Positions 11,101-22,600 of a DNA stretch of 64,000 nucleotides are shown here, piece by piece. Under the pieces are notes generated by a model that searched no databases, had not been told where the DNA came from, and saw nothing but the letters and a program-made list of their open reading frames with translations. Position numbers and translations under genes: made by a program. Position 1 is the first letter of the stretch, and each line of letters begins with the position of its first letter. This stretch comes from Progne subis subis. Its lineage: Eukaryota; Chordata; Aves; Passeriformes; Hirundinidae. Where the stretch lies: contig JAKJHU010000030.1 in NCBI GenBank assembly GCA_022316685.1, forward strand, positions 5,277,058 to 5,341,057, given 5' to 3'.

Positions 11101-12274
11101 TTTTCCTGTGTTTTTACTCCCTCTTTTTCTTCCCCATTTCCCTGAGTTGCTGCTGTCATTTCTGTGTAGTTTATCTTATCTGAGTAGCTGCTAGTATTTA
11201 ATTTGTAATAGCGAATCACCAGCCACCAGCCTGCAGTTCCACATGGAAATATCCTATCACACTTCTGCTGAATACACCAGTTTGTGGATAGGACAATTTA
11301 TAAAAAAGTGAATTTCAGCAGATCTTTGACAAGGTGTTTCACTGCCCACCCTCAGGAATGAGAGCATGATGTTGTCCTTCCTTCACAGAGACACCGCACT
11401 GCCAGCACTTCCCATGGCTCTGAAGCCCTCGGGGTCATATCAGCCCTTGGCACTGGAAACCTGTTTTCCTCTTCAGAGGATGGTGTTGTCTTGCAGCCCA
11501 GTCCCAGGAGCCCAGATGGTGCCTGTGTACACCCTTGTAAAGAGGGCTTCTGCCTGTACATCTGCCCCAAAAGAACCTGGGGGATGTGGGGCCTTTGGGC
11601 TGCGCTGGTCACTGCCAGCCTCCTCCTCACCCAGCTCCAGATTGCCACCCGGAAACTATCTTGCCACGAGGGAAATCTCCCCTGGGTTGAATTGGGACAC
11701 AATAAACAACTCATTGCTTCAATTCTCTGCCAGTCCTGAGATGGACATTTCTGTGTCCCTCCCAGTTACCCAGCATCTCCCCAGCAGCTAATCTCTGCTC
11801 CTCAGTACTGCATGGGTAAAGTCTAAATTGCCCGCTTTGCCTGGCTTTTTATCAGTGGGCAGACAGGAGTCAGAATGGAACAAAAGGTCAGTTCAGAATG
11901 CTCTGGAGTTTTGCTCTTTGGAATGCAACTCGCTGTCCTTGCACACACTGTTATAGAGTGTCTTTGGCAGGCGCTTCCTCAACTTCTTCCTCCACAGATA
12001 ATATGGAATGGTTTCCTAGTGTCAGTAGCTGCTGAAGAGATAGGAATGAAAGCATTTTTGGCATCTGTTTTCTGGCCTACACCAAGTGTCTTTGCCCTTT
12101 CCTTAATCATATATACTTTTTTCCTTTCTCCCCTTGATATCCAAAAAGTAAGTGGTGATAAATTTGTCATACATTTCCTAAACACAGGACTAGGAGCCAG
12201 AGAAGCTATTGTGCTGGGACACAGACCATCCCTACTGCTTCAGCACCCACTTTGTCCAAGCTGAGAGGAAGGAC
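8146..12274. other. Unassigned non-coding sequence
   Basis: No gene, RNA or repeat family is recognised. Open frames are short (at most about 140 codons) and compositionally ordinary. A small AGATGC/GCATCT hairpin near 9,652-9,668 is too short to interpret. The region simply separates the CR1 cluster from the solo LTR at 12,280. Confidence 0.5.
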
Positions 12275-12279
12275 CTGGC
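12275..12279. repeat. Target-site duplication, left copy (CTGGC)
   Basis: This 5-bp sequence immediately precedes the TGT end of the LTR and is identical to the 5 bp after its ACA end. It marks the integration site. Confidence 0.85.
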
Positions 12280-12963
12280 TGTCTTGGTCTGAAAAGACAG
12301 GTATCTGCTAGGGAGAGGCGGGGCCTCTCTAGGAATGGGGAATTCCAATCCCTTCCTTCTAAGTTGTTATAATTTAGAAGGTTAAAAAGGCTTTTCAGTC
12401 AGAGCTATGGGGAAAGGAATAACAGTTCTTTACTAGTAAGTATAACAAGGCAAACAAACAACAACAACTACAGCATTGATAATAAACAGAACCAGAAAAC
12501 TTGGGGGGGCTTTGTTTCAAAAAGCCCAGGGCAGTCTGATCCCTTGGGACCCCAAGAGCACCAAGCTGGAATGGTGGAAACTCCCGTGCTGGTGGATGGA
12601 ACGGCGAGGGTCCCCAGCAGGCAGGGGGGTGTCCTGGCAGGCAAAGGGGGGGTGTCCCGGCAAAGTGAGGGCTGGCCCAGCTCCAGCAGGGCAGGCAAGG
12701 AGCTCCGAATTCCTGGGCACTCCAGCAGATAATGGATGGTGGTAGAATTCCCAGGACCGGTCCCTCCCGACTGACCTCTCCGAAACCACCCTCAGCTCCC
12801 GGAGCCCCTGAGCCTTTCCCTCCCCCCTAAACTAAGTGATCTACTTCTTTTGTGTGGGTCAAGTACCCTTTAAGCATCAGTATTTAGTCTCTTAGAAACT
12901 TATTGGGGGGGAAAATTCTATACGGAAAGGAAAAAAACCCAAAACCCAACTTAACCCGTAACA
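12280..12963. mobile_element. Solo LTR of an avian endogenous retrovirus (684 bp)
   Basis: The element starts TGTCTTGGTCTG and ends CCCGTAACA, giving the TGT...ACA termini of a retroviral LTR. It is flanked by an exact 5-bp direct repeat, CTGGC, at 12,275-12,279 and 12,964-12,968. No internal gag/pol sequence is present, so it is a solo LTR left by recombination between two LTRs. The opening sequence is, from memory, like LTRs common in songbird genomes; that is recognition, not a database result. Orientation is unresolved: the only exact AATAAA (12,481-12,486) is on the plus strand but would leave an improbably long U5. A 5-bp duplication fits class III (ERVL-like) elements, though other classes can also give 5 bp. 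Confidence 0.85.
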
Positions 12964-12968
12964 CTGGC
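12964..12968. repeat. Target-site duplication, right copy (CTGGC)
   Basis: This 5-bp sequence immediately follows the ACA end of the LTR. Its identity with the left copy fixes the LTR borders to the base. Confidence 0.85.
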
Positions 12969-15900
12969 TGTGCCTGATCAGCGACTCCAACAGCAGTGGC
13001 CAACTCCATCCCTCTGACATCCCATTTCTCACTTCTGCCTTTTCCAGCACCTGCTGCTGGCACCTGTCTATGTCCCTGACCCTGCTGTGGGAAGGATGGA
13101 TGTTTGGACACCAGTTAGGCACATACCTGCAGTGCAAACTCACAGCAATTGCCCAAAGGCAAATGCACAAATTTCATACCACAGGCTCTGCAGCCTGGCA
13201 CGGCAACAAGAGGAAGGCACAGAGCAGCAGGGCTGATTACTGCATGGCCAGGTATCTGTGGCAGCAACAAAACCAAAATCACTCAGACTCTAGGCAGATG
13301 AGAGCACAATACTCTCTCTCTAATCATCTTCCACTCCTTCCCCACAGGTGATGGCAAACATGGAGTCTGTTAGGACTCTGGACACTAAGCCAAATGTTTG
13401 AGACCTTTCCAGTCTCCAGCTTGTGTTTTGTGTCTCTCCTGGAACCATACCTGATACTATGGCTAGCTGTCCCTACATTAAGGCAATCTTGCATGTAAGG
13501 CAACTCCATGGCTGACCCCACAGATAAACAAGCAGATGTGCTCTGAGCCCAACAGTGCCTTGTGTGAACTGCAATTTAAAGGCAAATTCCCCCACATCAA
13601 CTCAATCAGTCTTTCTTTTTACTCAGTTGACTCCAAGGGTAGGCATGCACACGTGGTTTTTCACAGGCAGGTATGAGCTCACTCTGACCCAGTTTGAATT
13701 GACTGTAAACCACATGAGTGTGGTTTACATGGAAAAAAAATACACCAAAACCAAGCAAAGAAGGCAGCCACTTAGACAATATTTGGTCGCTGCAGAGCAC
13801 AAGTAAGATGGAGCTGACAACTGCCTGTCAGAAACATGTAGACCTACCCCAAGAATAAAAAAAAAACAACCTAGGAACAGCCAAATTCTGTAAGATCCAG
13901 TTACCAATATTGCTGCATTTATGGCTCCTATCTGTCTTTAACAGGAACTAAGAACTGTGCTGTCCTTTGAGTGAAAGGCTTCATTGTATGAAGTATCTTC
14001 CTGTTCCTGGTAGAGATGACCCTATCCAGGCACAACAGATGTCCCTGGACTCCTCATAGAGAGTGAAAACTATGGCTGCTTTCCCACATTATCTCTGAGT
14101 GGGACAGTTGCCCAGTTGTGTTAAATCCCAGCAACCAAAATCATCAAAACAAAACAAACCAGAGCAAAAGTGAAGCTGTCACTGGCATGAGAGGGACATA
14201 ACTTCAGTAAGCCAGATCACAAGCCATAGCTGGATCACTGCAGATCCAGGCCTTGCCTTCATCTCCTCATCAGTGTTGTCAAGAGCAATGCTTTACAGCT
14301 GGTGCACCCCATTTTTTTCTTCAGGAGGTGAATGCCACCCCAGTTTGAGGATGGCTTCTAGACTACAAATGCATTGACTTTTTAAGAAGATGAAAATACA
14401 AGACAAATACAGGCAGATGCAAGAATTTCTGCTCCTGACTCACTGAATCTGAGCACTGCTGTCACACAGTCCTGCTCAGCCTCCTCTCCCAGGTGGTCAC
14501 AGACCCTCCCAGGCATTAAGTGGCGCCTGTTTGCTCCTCCACAGCCCTTCTCCTTCCATGCCATGGTGCCTGGAGACTCATCATGGGGCTGGAGAGCAGA
14601 GCCCTGTGCTCTCCAGGGCTGTACAAGGTCTTACACCTGCATGTTTTATCTGCTTCAGGAAGGTTCAAACAGGAGAGTGAAATTTTATTAATGCTGAATT
14701 TGATGAAATGTTACTTGAAACTCGCGAAAAACAGATTGAAAATTTTGAAATATATTGAGTAAGAACTGCCCCAAAACAATGTTAGCTTTGCAAATGAAAC
14801 TCACCCAAGTACTAAAGTGCTGCAAGCCAGCCCAGCAAGACAAGAGCAAAGACAGAGAAGAGTTATTATGTAGAGAAGGGGTGACATCCAAGTTAAAGAT
14901 GATCTGGGTATAGTCCCAAAACAAATTTTATTGTTCATCTCAATCTGCAGCAAAACAGGACAATGAACAGATGGGCAAAGATAGGGTAGCTAATCAGACA
15001 GAATATGGGGATGAATTTACCAATGGAATAATATTTGATGAGTTTTAATGTGTTTGAATCAAAAGACCACATGATCTGTATCTGAGAATCAAAGAATAAT
15101 GAAGAAGCTGGAAAATTAAACAGTAAGTCTGGCAGCAAGTGTTTCTAAGAAATATTTCTAGTTCAGGCCGTCTCTAATCAAAGGAGTGGAAGTAATGCTC
15201 ACAAATATGGGTCCCTTTATGTGGTCTGTGTAGCATAAAAACATAAAGTCAGATTTTAAGGAAGGAACAAATGCACAGAAAGAAGATAGAAGACCGTATC
15301 TTTATGAAACATATGCACTCAGCTTAAGCAATATCTGCTTTTGATAAAAGGATTTTAGTGGCCAAAGAAAATGTTATTTGCCTAGACTCTGCTAAACCAC
15401 CCAACATTGTACAATATGGGTAAGTATTAGAGAAAACAGAGATTATGCAAGCTACAAGAACTGTAAGGTGAGGAGGAACTGGCCAGTGGACAACAACTTC
15501 CTGAACCTGGAACAGACTGGCAGGTGGGCAAAGCTCCTCAACGGTGGAGCCCGGGAGTGCTCTAATTTATAATGGCACAAAAAGCAATATTTTGCTGGTG
15601 AAATATGGTGCAGCCCACATGCAAGATGTTCATGGTTTTAGAGGATGGACAGACAAATTCAAACTAGGAAAGGGCAGAGATGCTTGAGGAATGGGAAGCC
15701 TACCTGGCTGGAGGAAACAAAGCTAATTCTCAGCTCTGTTCCCTTCAGCTCTGGTCAGACTGGATGAGCTAAAAAACATTTTGCGAAAAGGTATGGAGGG
15801 TATGGAACAGTGGCCATCACTGTTTCCAAGCACATCCTGCTTATCCCGTGGAGACTTCCCTGAGGACACAAGGGAGGTGATGACATATTTCCTCTTTCTG

Positions 15901-18900
15901 CTGGGTTGGTTAGACTTGACTCAAAACTTTCCTTTTCAAGATATGTGTTTGGCAAAGAGCAGTGACTCCTTGAAACTACAGTCCACAATAAAAGAGAGAC
16001 ACAGTTCAAGCATTTTATTTTTCTTAAGTGTCTGCATATTTGAATTGTTTTACCAAAAGGTACGTCTGCTCTGGAAAAAAGACACGAGTCATTCCTAAAA
16101 GGCAAAAAAACCCCCCAAGTTCCACTATGCTGGTAGTTAGTCACCGTTTTGAACTGTTGTCATGCAACTTTTCATAACTAGGCAATGCAAAAACACAAAC
16201 AATATAAAATAACCCTGGATTTATCTCTTGGAAATTCTCTGTTGGAGAATGAATTGGATAAGGGAGATTTTCACATTGCCAAGGGGCAGTTTTTAGAGGA
16301 TTTTAAGGTTTTTGGTGTATTAGCAACAGTGAACATAAAGCAGTTAAACTGTGGATGCGCAGTAAATAGCATTTACACAGTAGAGAAAGTGCCACTATGA
16401 CACTGACAGGACAGCACTAGATCAAGGGAGCTGACCAAAAGAAAGGGAGTAGACCAAAATGAAGGGGAAAAGTTATTGCCTTTTCTTATCATGAGCATTG
16501 CCTTTGATTTTTAAAATAAGCAAAAGAAGCTATTAGAAATAGATCTAAATTTAAGATAATGCTAGTAAAGGCAACAGTGGAAGCTCCTAGGATAAGCAAG
16601 AGCTGATGCCTACTACTGGTTGAAATAGATCTGTTTTGCTATGAAAGAGGTTAAAGGGAATACCTATTTTCTTCTAGAGCTGTGTCCATGGCTGCTATAC
16701 TCCCTTACCACAGTGACCTCAGACCTGCTCCATGTCCCAAATAATTCTTCTCTACAGGGCTCCCAAGCCTTCTTCACATCTGCAGACATCTCCAGAATCC
16801 TTCCAGTTCTTCCATTTTGTTTCTGAGCTACCTCTGTGGGGGGACCCAGCTCACCCCGAGGGTCCATAGGCCAGCCGTGCTCTGCCTTAGCCTCCTGCTA
16901 CTCGGCATTGATGATTTTGGACATGGACATGGACTATGGTAGTAGTGGTAAGCTTCATCACATGCTGCACAACTGGTTTAGCAGTATGTCTGAACTGATT
17001 AAACTGCGTAAAGAAGGCCTGAAATGTCTCTGTGTATCATTGGATGGAAGATTGTTAGTTTGGATTTATTTTAATAAGCTACTCGTTTTCATGAAATACA
17101 GAGGAACTTATATTTTCAGGACAGATTTCCCCAGAAGGAAGACTTCTGCCAGTCTGACTGGATTTGGGCAGTGGTTTCAAAAGCTGCTTGGGAGGCACAG
17201 CGAGACAGGAGATGAAGACATGCTCAAAGACACAGTATGCTCAAAGAAATGCCATTTCAACTGCCAAGCAGGGCAAAAGGAGCAACCTTCTGCTCCTGCT
17301 AATGTCCAGCATAGCAGATCCTGGATGTGGCACCCAGTCTGGCATACTGCCCTCACAGAAGGTAATCCATGGACCACACTCCTCCTCTGCAGCCTTTCTC
17401 ATGCGAGAAATCATACAGGAGCTCACATAATCCAAAGGTTCTGTGAATAAAGCCTCACACTGTCAAAATGGTGGAAACTGGCAAGCTGGCAAGAAAAAAG
17501 TGAATCTTCCAGAGGATACAGCACTTTCAACAGCAGGGCAATACAGCAAAAGCAGTGACTTTTACAAAAGCCATCTACATCCTGGACTACTCTGCACTTC
17601 GGGGAAATTATTGGCCTAATTTTCTCCCTTGTGCTTAGTGACTCTGGAAACCAATAATAATGGTGGTGGATTGACTGGAGGAAGTTAATTCCATTCCAGT
17701 CACAGTACAACAACTCTGGGGCTAGGACAGACACCACTGGGGCAAGCAGCCTGCTCCACATCCCTGGGCTATCCTCTGGCAGGAACCCTACTCCCAGGGA
17801 GTACATCAAGCCTCTGTCAAGCACTGAGGAAAAAATTATCATGTTGTCTGGGTCTCTCTTCAAGGCAAAATTCCTCAGTTTCAGGTGGTTTTGCTGCATT
17901 CAAGAGAGAGTTACATCGTCCTGGCATCTTGCACAAGCTGGTCGTTGAACCCCTTCTGAAAGAGGCAATGTAAATGGAAAAGTAGTTCGTAATTTTTACA
18001 GCTTTCCAGGCAAATGATTTTCCTCACTTTGGTGGCTATTTTCATCTTCAGCTCAAGCATCTCTTCTCAGGGTATTTTTCTGAGAAGGTCTCCTGTTCAA
18101 TGCGTGTGGAACTTGCGTTGAGCTCAACTTGTGCTGAGCTGTTCCACTCTCTTTGTCTTCTAGTTAGAGCTTAGCAGTGCCTGCTACTTTCTCTCCAAAT
18201 AATGTACAGCCCCAAATAATTGGGTCACAGCACAGGTAACAGGCCTGCAAACCTGCTGGGATGGACCTCACAGTTCTCTGCTTCCTGTTCATCTGCTGCC
18301 CCAGCACTGAGAGCTAGCCCAGCTAAACCAACACCAGCACTGGGACCTGGGTTGGAGAGCATTCCTACCTGTCCTGTGTCTGCTGAGATTAGCTCACACT
18401 GCATCCTGCTGAACAGGAGGCCTAGTGACACTCCAGAATTTAGGGCCTGTAAACTACATCAGGAGTCTGGAAAAGTCCAGTATTAACTATCATCAAAGCT
18501 GTTCTGGCTGTTACCCCATCAGCTTTAAAAAAAACCAAACTAAACAAACCAGTAAATCTATCATCTGCCATCCCATTCCTATTTCCATGTGTGTAAGAAA
18601 CTCTGCCCAGATCACGGGAGGTTCCCTGGAGTACCAAAAAGCAGCTGGATCCAGGACAGATTGCATAATGTGGAACCAGGGCTGAATGGGACTAAAATCA
18701 GTAGACTTTGGGCAGCCTGAAGGCCCCTGCTCCCTCCACATTGTTATGATCCTTCCACCTCTACTGTGGAACAGGGGAAAATATACCAAAGCTCTAAATA
18801 GGGCAGCTATTTTCATTAGTGGTACCACCAGAGACCCTGTCACAGAAATGCAATGTAATTGTAATGCCACTCCTCCCTTCTGCCAAAGCCTACAACATGC

Positions 18901-19522
18901 AGAGCTAACTCCTTCTCTTACTGGGTTTTCCTACCCAGTGAAGCTTGTCCAGATGTAATCAAAGGGGGGGATTTGGGACAGCAACAGAGATGTTGCAGGG
19001 CATATCGCTCCTCTGAAGTGATTCATACCCAAAGCCGAAAACAACCCTGAGAGAGCACTTCAAGACACCTGAGAAGGATGTTGTTCCCTCTAAATACACT
19101 ACATCTGTGCTGATTCAGAGTATAGACCTTGCAAGTCAGACCCTGATGTCAGTAAATGAATTATATCAGAGGTTAGTACTAAAGTCTCAGTGATATTTAT
19201 GAGAGACTTCTTTATATGAACAAGCCTGAAACATTCGGAAACTATTTGTTTTTTTCACACACATACTGCTTAGTTCACCATAGTTAGAGACAGATTTTGG
19301 ACCAAGAAGCATAAAAACGTATCCAGAGTCAGACTATTAAAAATGTTTCAGGCCTACTTCACTGTGCTGATATACCTAGCAAGTTCAGGAGACTGGGAGT
19401 TGTTTTCAGCATGTGTGTGATGTCAGCACTGCAGACATCACAGACACACTGGGGTCTGGCATCCCCCTCCCAGTGGCCTTGGCCCTACTGAAAATTTACC
19501 TGCACTGCAAAGCTTTGGGTAT
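12969..19522. other. Unassigned non-coding sequence
   Basis: No gene or repeat family is recognised. The longest plus-strand frame (16,836-17,450, 204 codons) has no known domain. Several donor-like GTAAG sites occur, for example near 15,417, but none pairs with a convincing acceptor and open frame. Confidence 0.5.
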
Positions 19523-19619
19523 CTTTTTTTTTTTTTTTTTTTTTTTCCTTTCTTTCTCTTTTTCTTTTTCTTTTTCTTTTTTCTTTTTCTTTGCTTTTTC
19601 TTTTTTTTTTCTTTTTCCT
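19523..19619. repeat. Poly-T and (TTTTC)n pyrimidine tract
   Basis: A run of about 24 T residues is followed by irregular TTTTC/TTTCT units, almost entirely pyrimidine. It could be a decayed poly(A) tail of a minus-strand retroposed sequence whose body would lie to the right, but I recognise no such body. The phenylalanine/serine-rich open frame over it is an artefact. Confidence 0.9.
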
Positions 19620-22600
19620 ATATCTATTCTTCCCACCATGCCTTTGAAAACCCTGCCTTACTATAATTTTGAGTACTAATCAGAAGAGGACCTGTATCCT
19701 TTCCAACAAGAAGCAAGCCCTGAGCAATGTATCCCAGGAAAAGAAGGTGACAGCAGCTGTCACAGGAGCAGGAGGGCAGGAAGGATGACAAATAACCCAC
19801 ACACTTGGAGCCTGAGCAGCTGAGGGGCACGCAGGACACAGGTGCCCAGCCTGGCCCAGCACCCAGACTCAATCAGACAGTGATGGGAAATGAGTGCCCC
19901 TGCCCAGATCTCTGCCCAGTCTATTCCTTCACCCCCAGGCCAGTACCCAAATATGAAGAATGGCCTACTGCACCCTGGGGAGGTCCCATATCCTGGACCA
20001 GCCTCTGTGTGAAAGGGGTCCTGCACAAGCTTTAGCTGCTTTGCAGTACAGTGTTTCCTCTTTGAATACAAAACGTCAAGATTTAAGTTAAATTCTAAGA
20101 ACATTTTCTAAATTGGTTTCAGCTTAATACCTGGCAGGGGCAGGGATGTACTGCCGATATCAGCTGGCTCTGAGGATGGGGGTGGAGAGCTGGGCTGTGA
20201 TTGAGAACTGGGAGGTGGATGCCCAGGATGAGTAGCCAGGAGAAACAGCAGGAGGAAAAGGCAGAGAAGGAGGACGATCCAGGTTTGCAAAGGAAAATCC
20301 TGCTCCAGCAGGAATCATGGCATCAGAGTGAGTGCCTGGTTGGGGGTGGTTTTCAAAAGCTGGCTCAAGACCTGGAGGCACTTTTCTTCTCACTCAGCCT
20401 GTATTGGCACACAAAAGCACTTCTGATGTGTTCAGCACTGACACGATGATTTGAGAATCTGGTTTCACGTATTTGCAGGCCTTCAGGAGACACATCCTGC
20501 TACTTGTGCCTGTTCACACTTCTGCTGGTGTTGCCAGTGGCGGCTCAGGAGAGCTGTCTCCAGCAGCTTCTCTTAATCTGCTGTCTGAGCACTTAATCAC
20601 TGACTTACATCACTGCTTGGGATCACAGTGGCAGGAGTCTTTACAAAGGTTTTCCAGCCGCTGCCAGCTGCCCTGCAAGATGCCCAGCCTCATGTCTGCT
20701 TATTTTATATTGTTTAGCTGGCTGGGAGCAGCCCCCACTTGAGCAGGGAGGACTAAACCTCTTAATTACCCTAAAGTGAGAAGCTGGGAAACTGGATGGC
20801 TGTGAGGAGCATGGTGCCAGGATTCCCCCTGAGCTACCCTTTCCCCCTTATACATGGAGATGGGAACACAACCAGCCTCACACCTTGCAATAATATGAGT
20901 AAAAACAGCTTAAAAATCTTGCAAGTGTCAGAACCATTGCACTGTAATACCTAATCTAGCACTCCTTGCAGCCAGCATCAGTCTTTCCAGTGATATTAAA
21001 AGTTGTTGGACAAGGCCGTAAGTGACTAACAAGTACAATATTTGAAATAGAGGCGTGGAGTGTATTTTCAGCAATATGAAAAGAACCCCTATTCAATCTC
21101 TATTCACTAATTAACTTTAAAATATGTCTATTGTCACTAAGAGTTTTGCAAACATGCTGAGTCTGTAGTAGAGAACCAAAACCTGTCCCATTTATAAGCC
21201 ACAACAATTTTATCTGAATGCAAGTGAGGCATACAGAGAAAAGGAAACAAGTATTTTTGCAAATACATTAAAATAATAAGAAATCAAATGCTGTGAACGT
21301 CGTGTATAAAGTCAGAGAATGTGTAATGAAAAATCCTACTAAAAATCCTGAATTTGGCATCCCTTCAGTCTAGAAACACCATAACTTAGATTTTTTTTCA
21401 AGATCTTCAAGTGTCAGAGCTCCCCAGTAATAGCCTTTAATTGTATGAGTATATAACCTTGCAATTATATACATTAGGCTTAATTACAGCTAAGCAAGGT
21501 GCTTCAGCCCCTGGTACAGCCACAGAGGAGAGAAAGGTGCCTGCAGGGAGCGGTTTGACACTTTCCAGTGAAACTAAAAGCATTTTGACTTCATCTGTGC
21601 CCCACGTATGTCACAAGCCAGTATGAGGTCACCAGGGCCTCCAGAATGACCCCCTGTCCCCTTGCAGTGAGCACAACCAGCATTTGCTGCTGGGGAGACA
21701 ACGGAGGGGTCTGGTGGCTGCAGGGGAGATGATGGCTCTGACAAAGGAGGAGTCATCCGGGAATTGCTGAGGCCTGGCAGGATTCCCAAGATGCAGGGTC
21801 TCCCAGGACACAGGGGTGTCCTTCCCATGTCGTTGGTGTGGAGTGGCAGGGCAGTGGCTGGACCAGCAGAAGCTGAGGGCTCCTGTTGGGGCTGCAGAGA
21901 CTGCGTGGGCTTGGGGCTTGGCAGAGGGACACCTGCTCTAGCAGGATGCCACAGCACCACGTGAAGGAGCAACAGGCTACTTGTCTTTGCACTGAATTCA
22001 TGCTTCATAAGGAAATGGCAGTTTTTCTAATCAATGTGTTTTCATAAAACATCACAGAACATGGCTGTGTTTTCACTGTGTCTTTATCACTGAACAGGCA
22101 ACACATCTTCTGTGTTTGAGAGCAATTCCTGCTTTGTTTCTGCACTGGCTACAGTTTGAAAGCCTCTTGAAACCATTTTTAGGGCTCTGACTTACACTGT
22201 GGACACTCCTGCAGCATCAGGTTACCAGCAGTGTCTCACTGGGCAGCAGAGACCTATGAGCCCTCCCCAGGAATGTGAGACTACTGTAACACTGTGTGAA
22301 GCTGCATGAGGACATCAGGAACTGGAGCTCTAGCTCTCATCTATGAACTCTCATATAGTTTTAAAATTCTAAACTTGTTACTCTTGTATTTCCTAGAAGC
22401 TGGCATCCCTGTACTTCTGAACAGACAAGGACAAGAGGGAGATGAATATAAATTTCGTCCTGTTTTTTTCATGAGCTCAGTGGCAAAATTAAATGAAGAA
22501 TTTTAATGTGCTAGTCAACAAAGTCAGATCTCTGCAAACAGCCAATTCTAAGTGTTTCTATGACCTTAGAGTATTTAAAGATAAATTTGGCATAAAATAC

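Noticed and set aside
19413..19679. Frame with long phenylalanine/serine run resembling a membrane segment
   Set aside because: It is the translation of the T-rich tract at 19,523-19,619.
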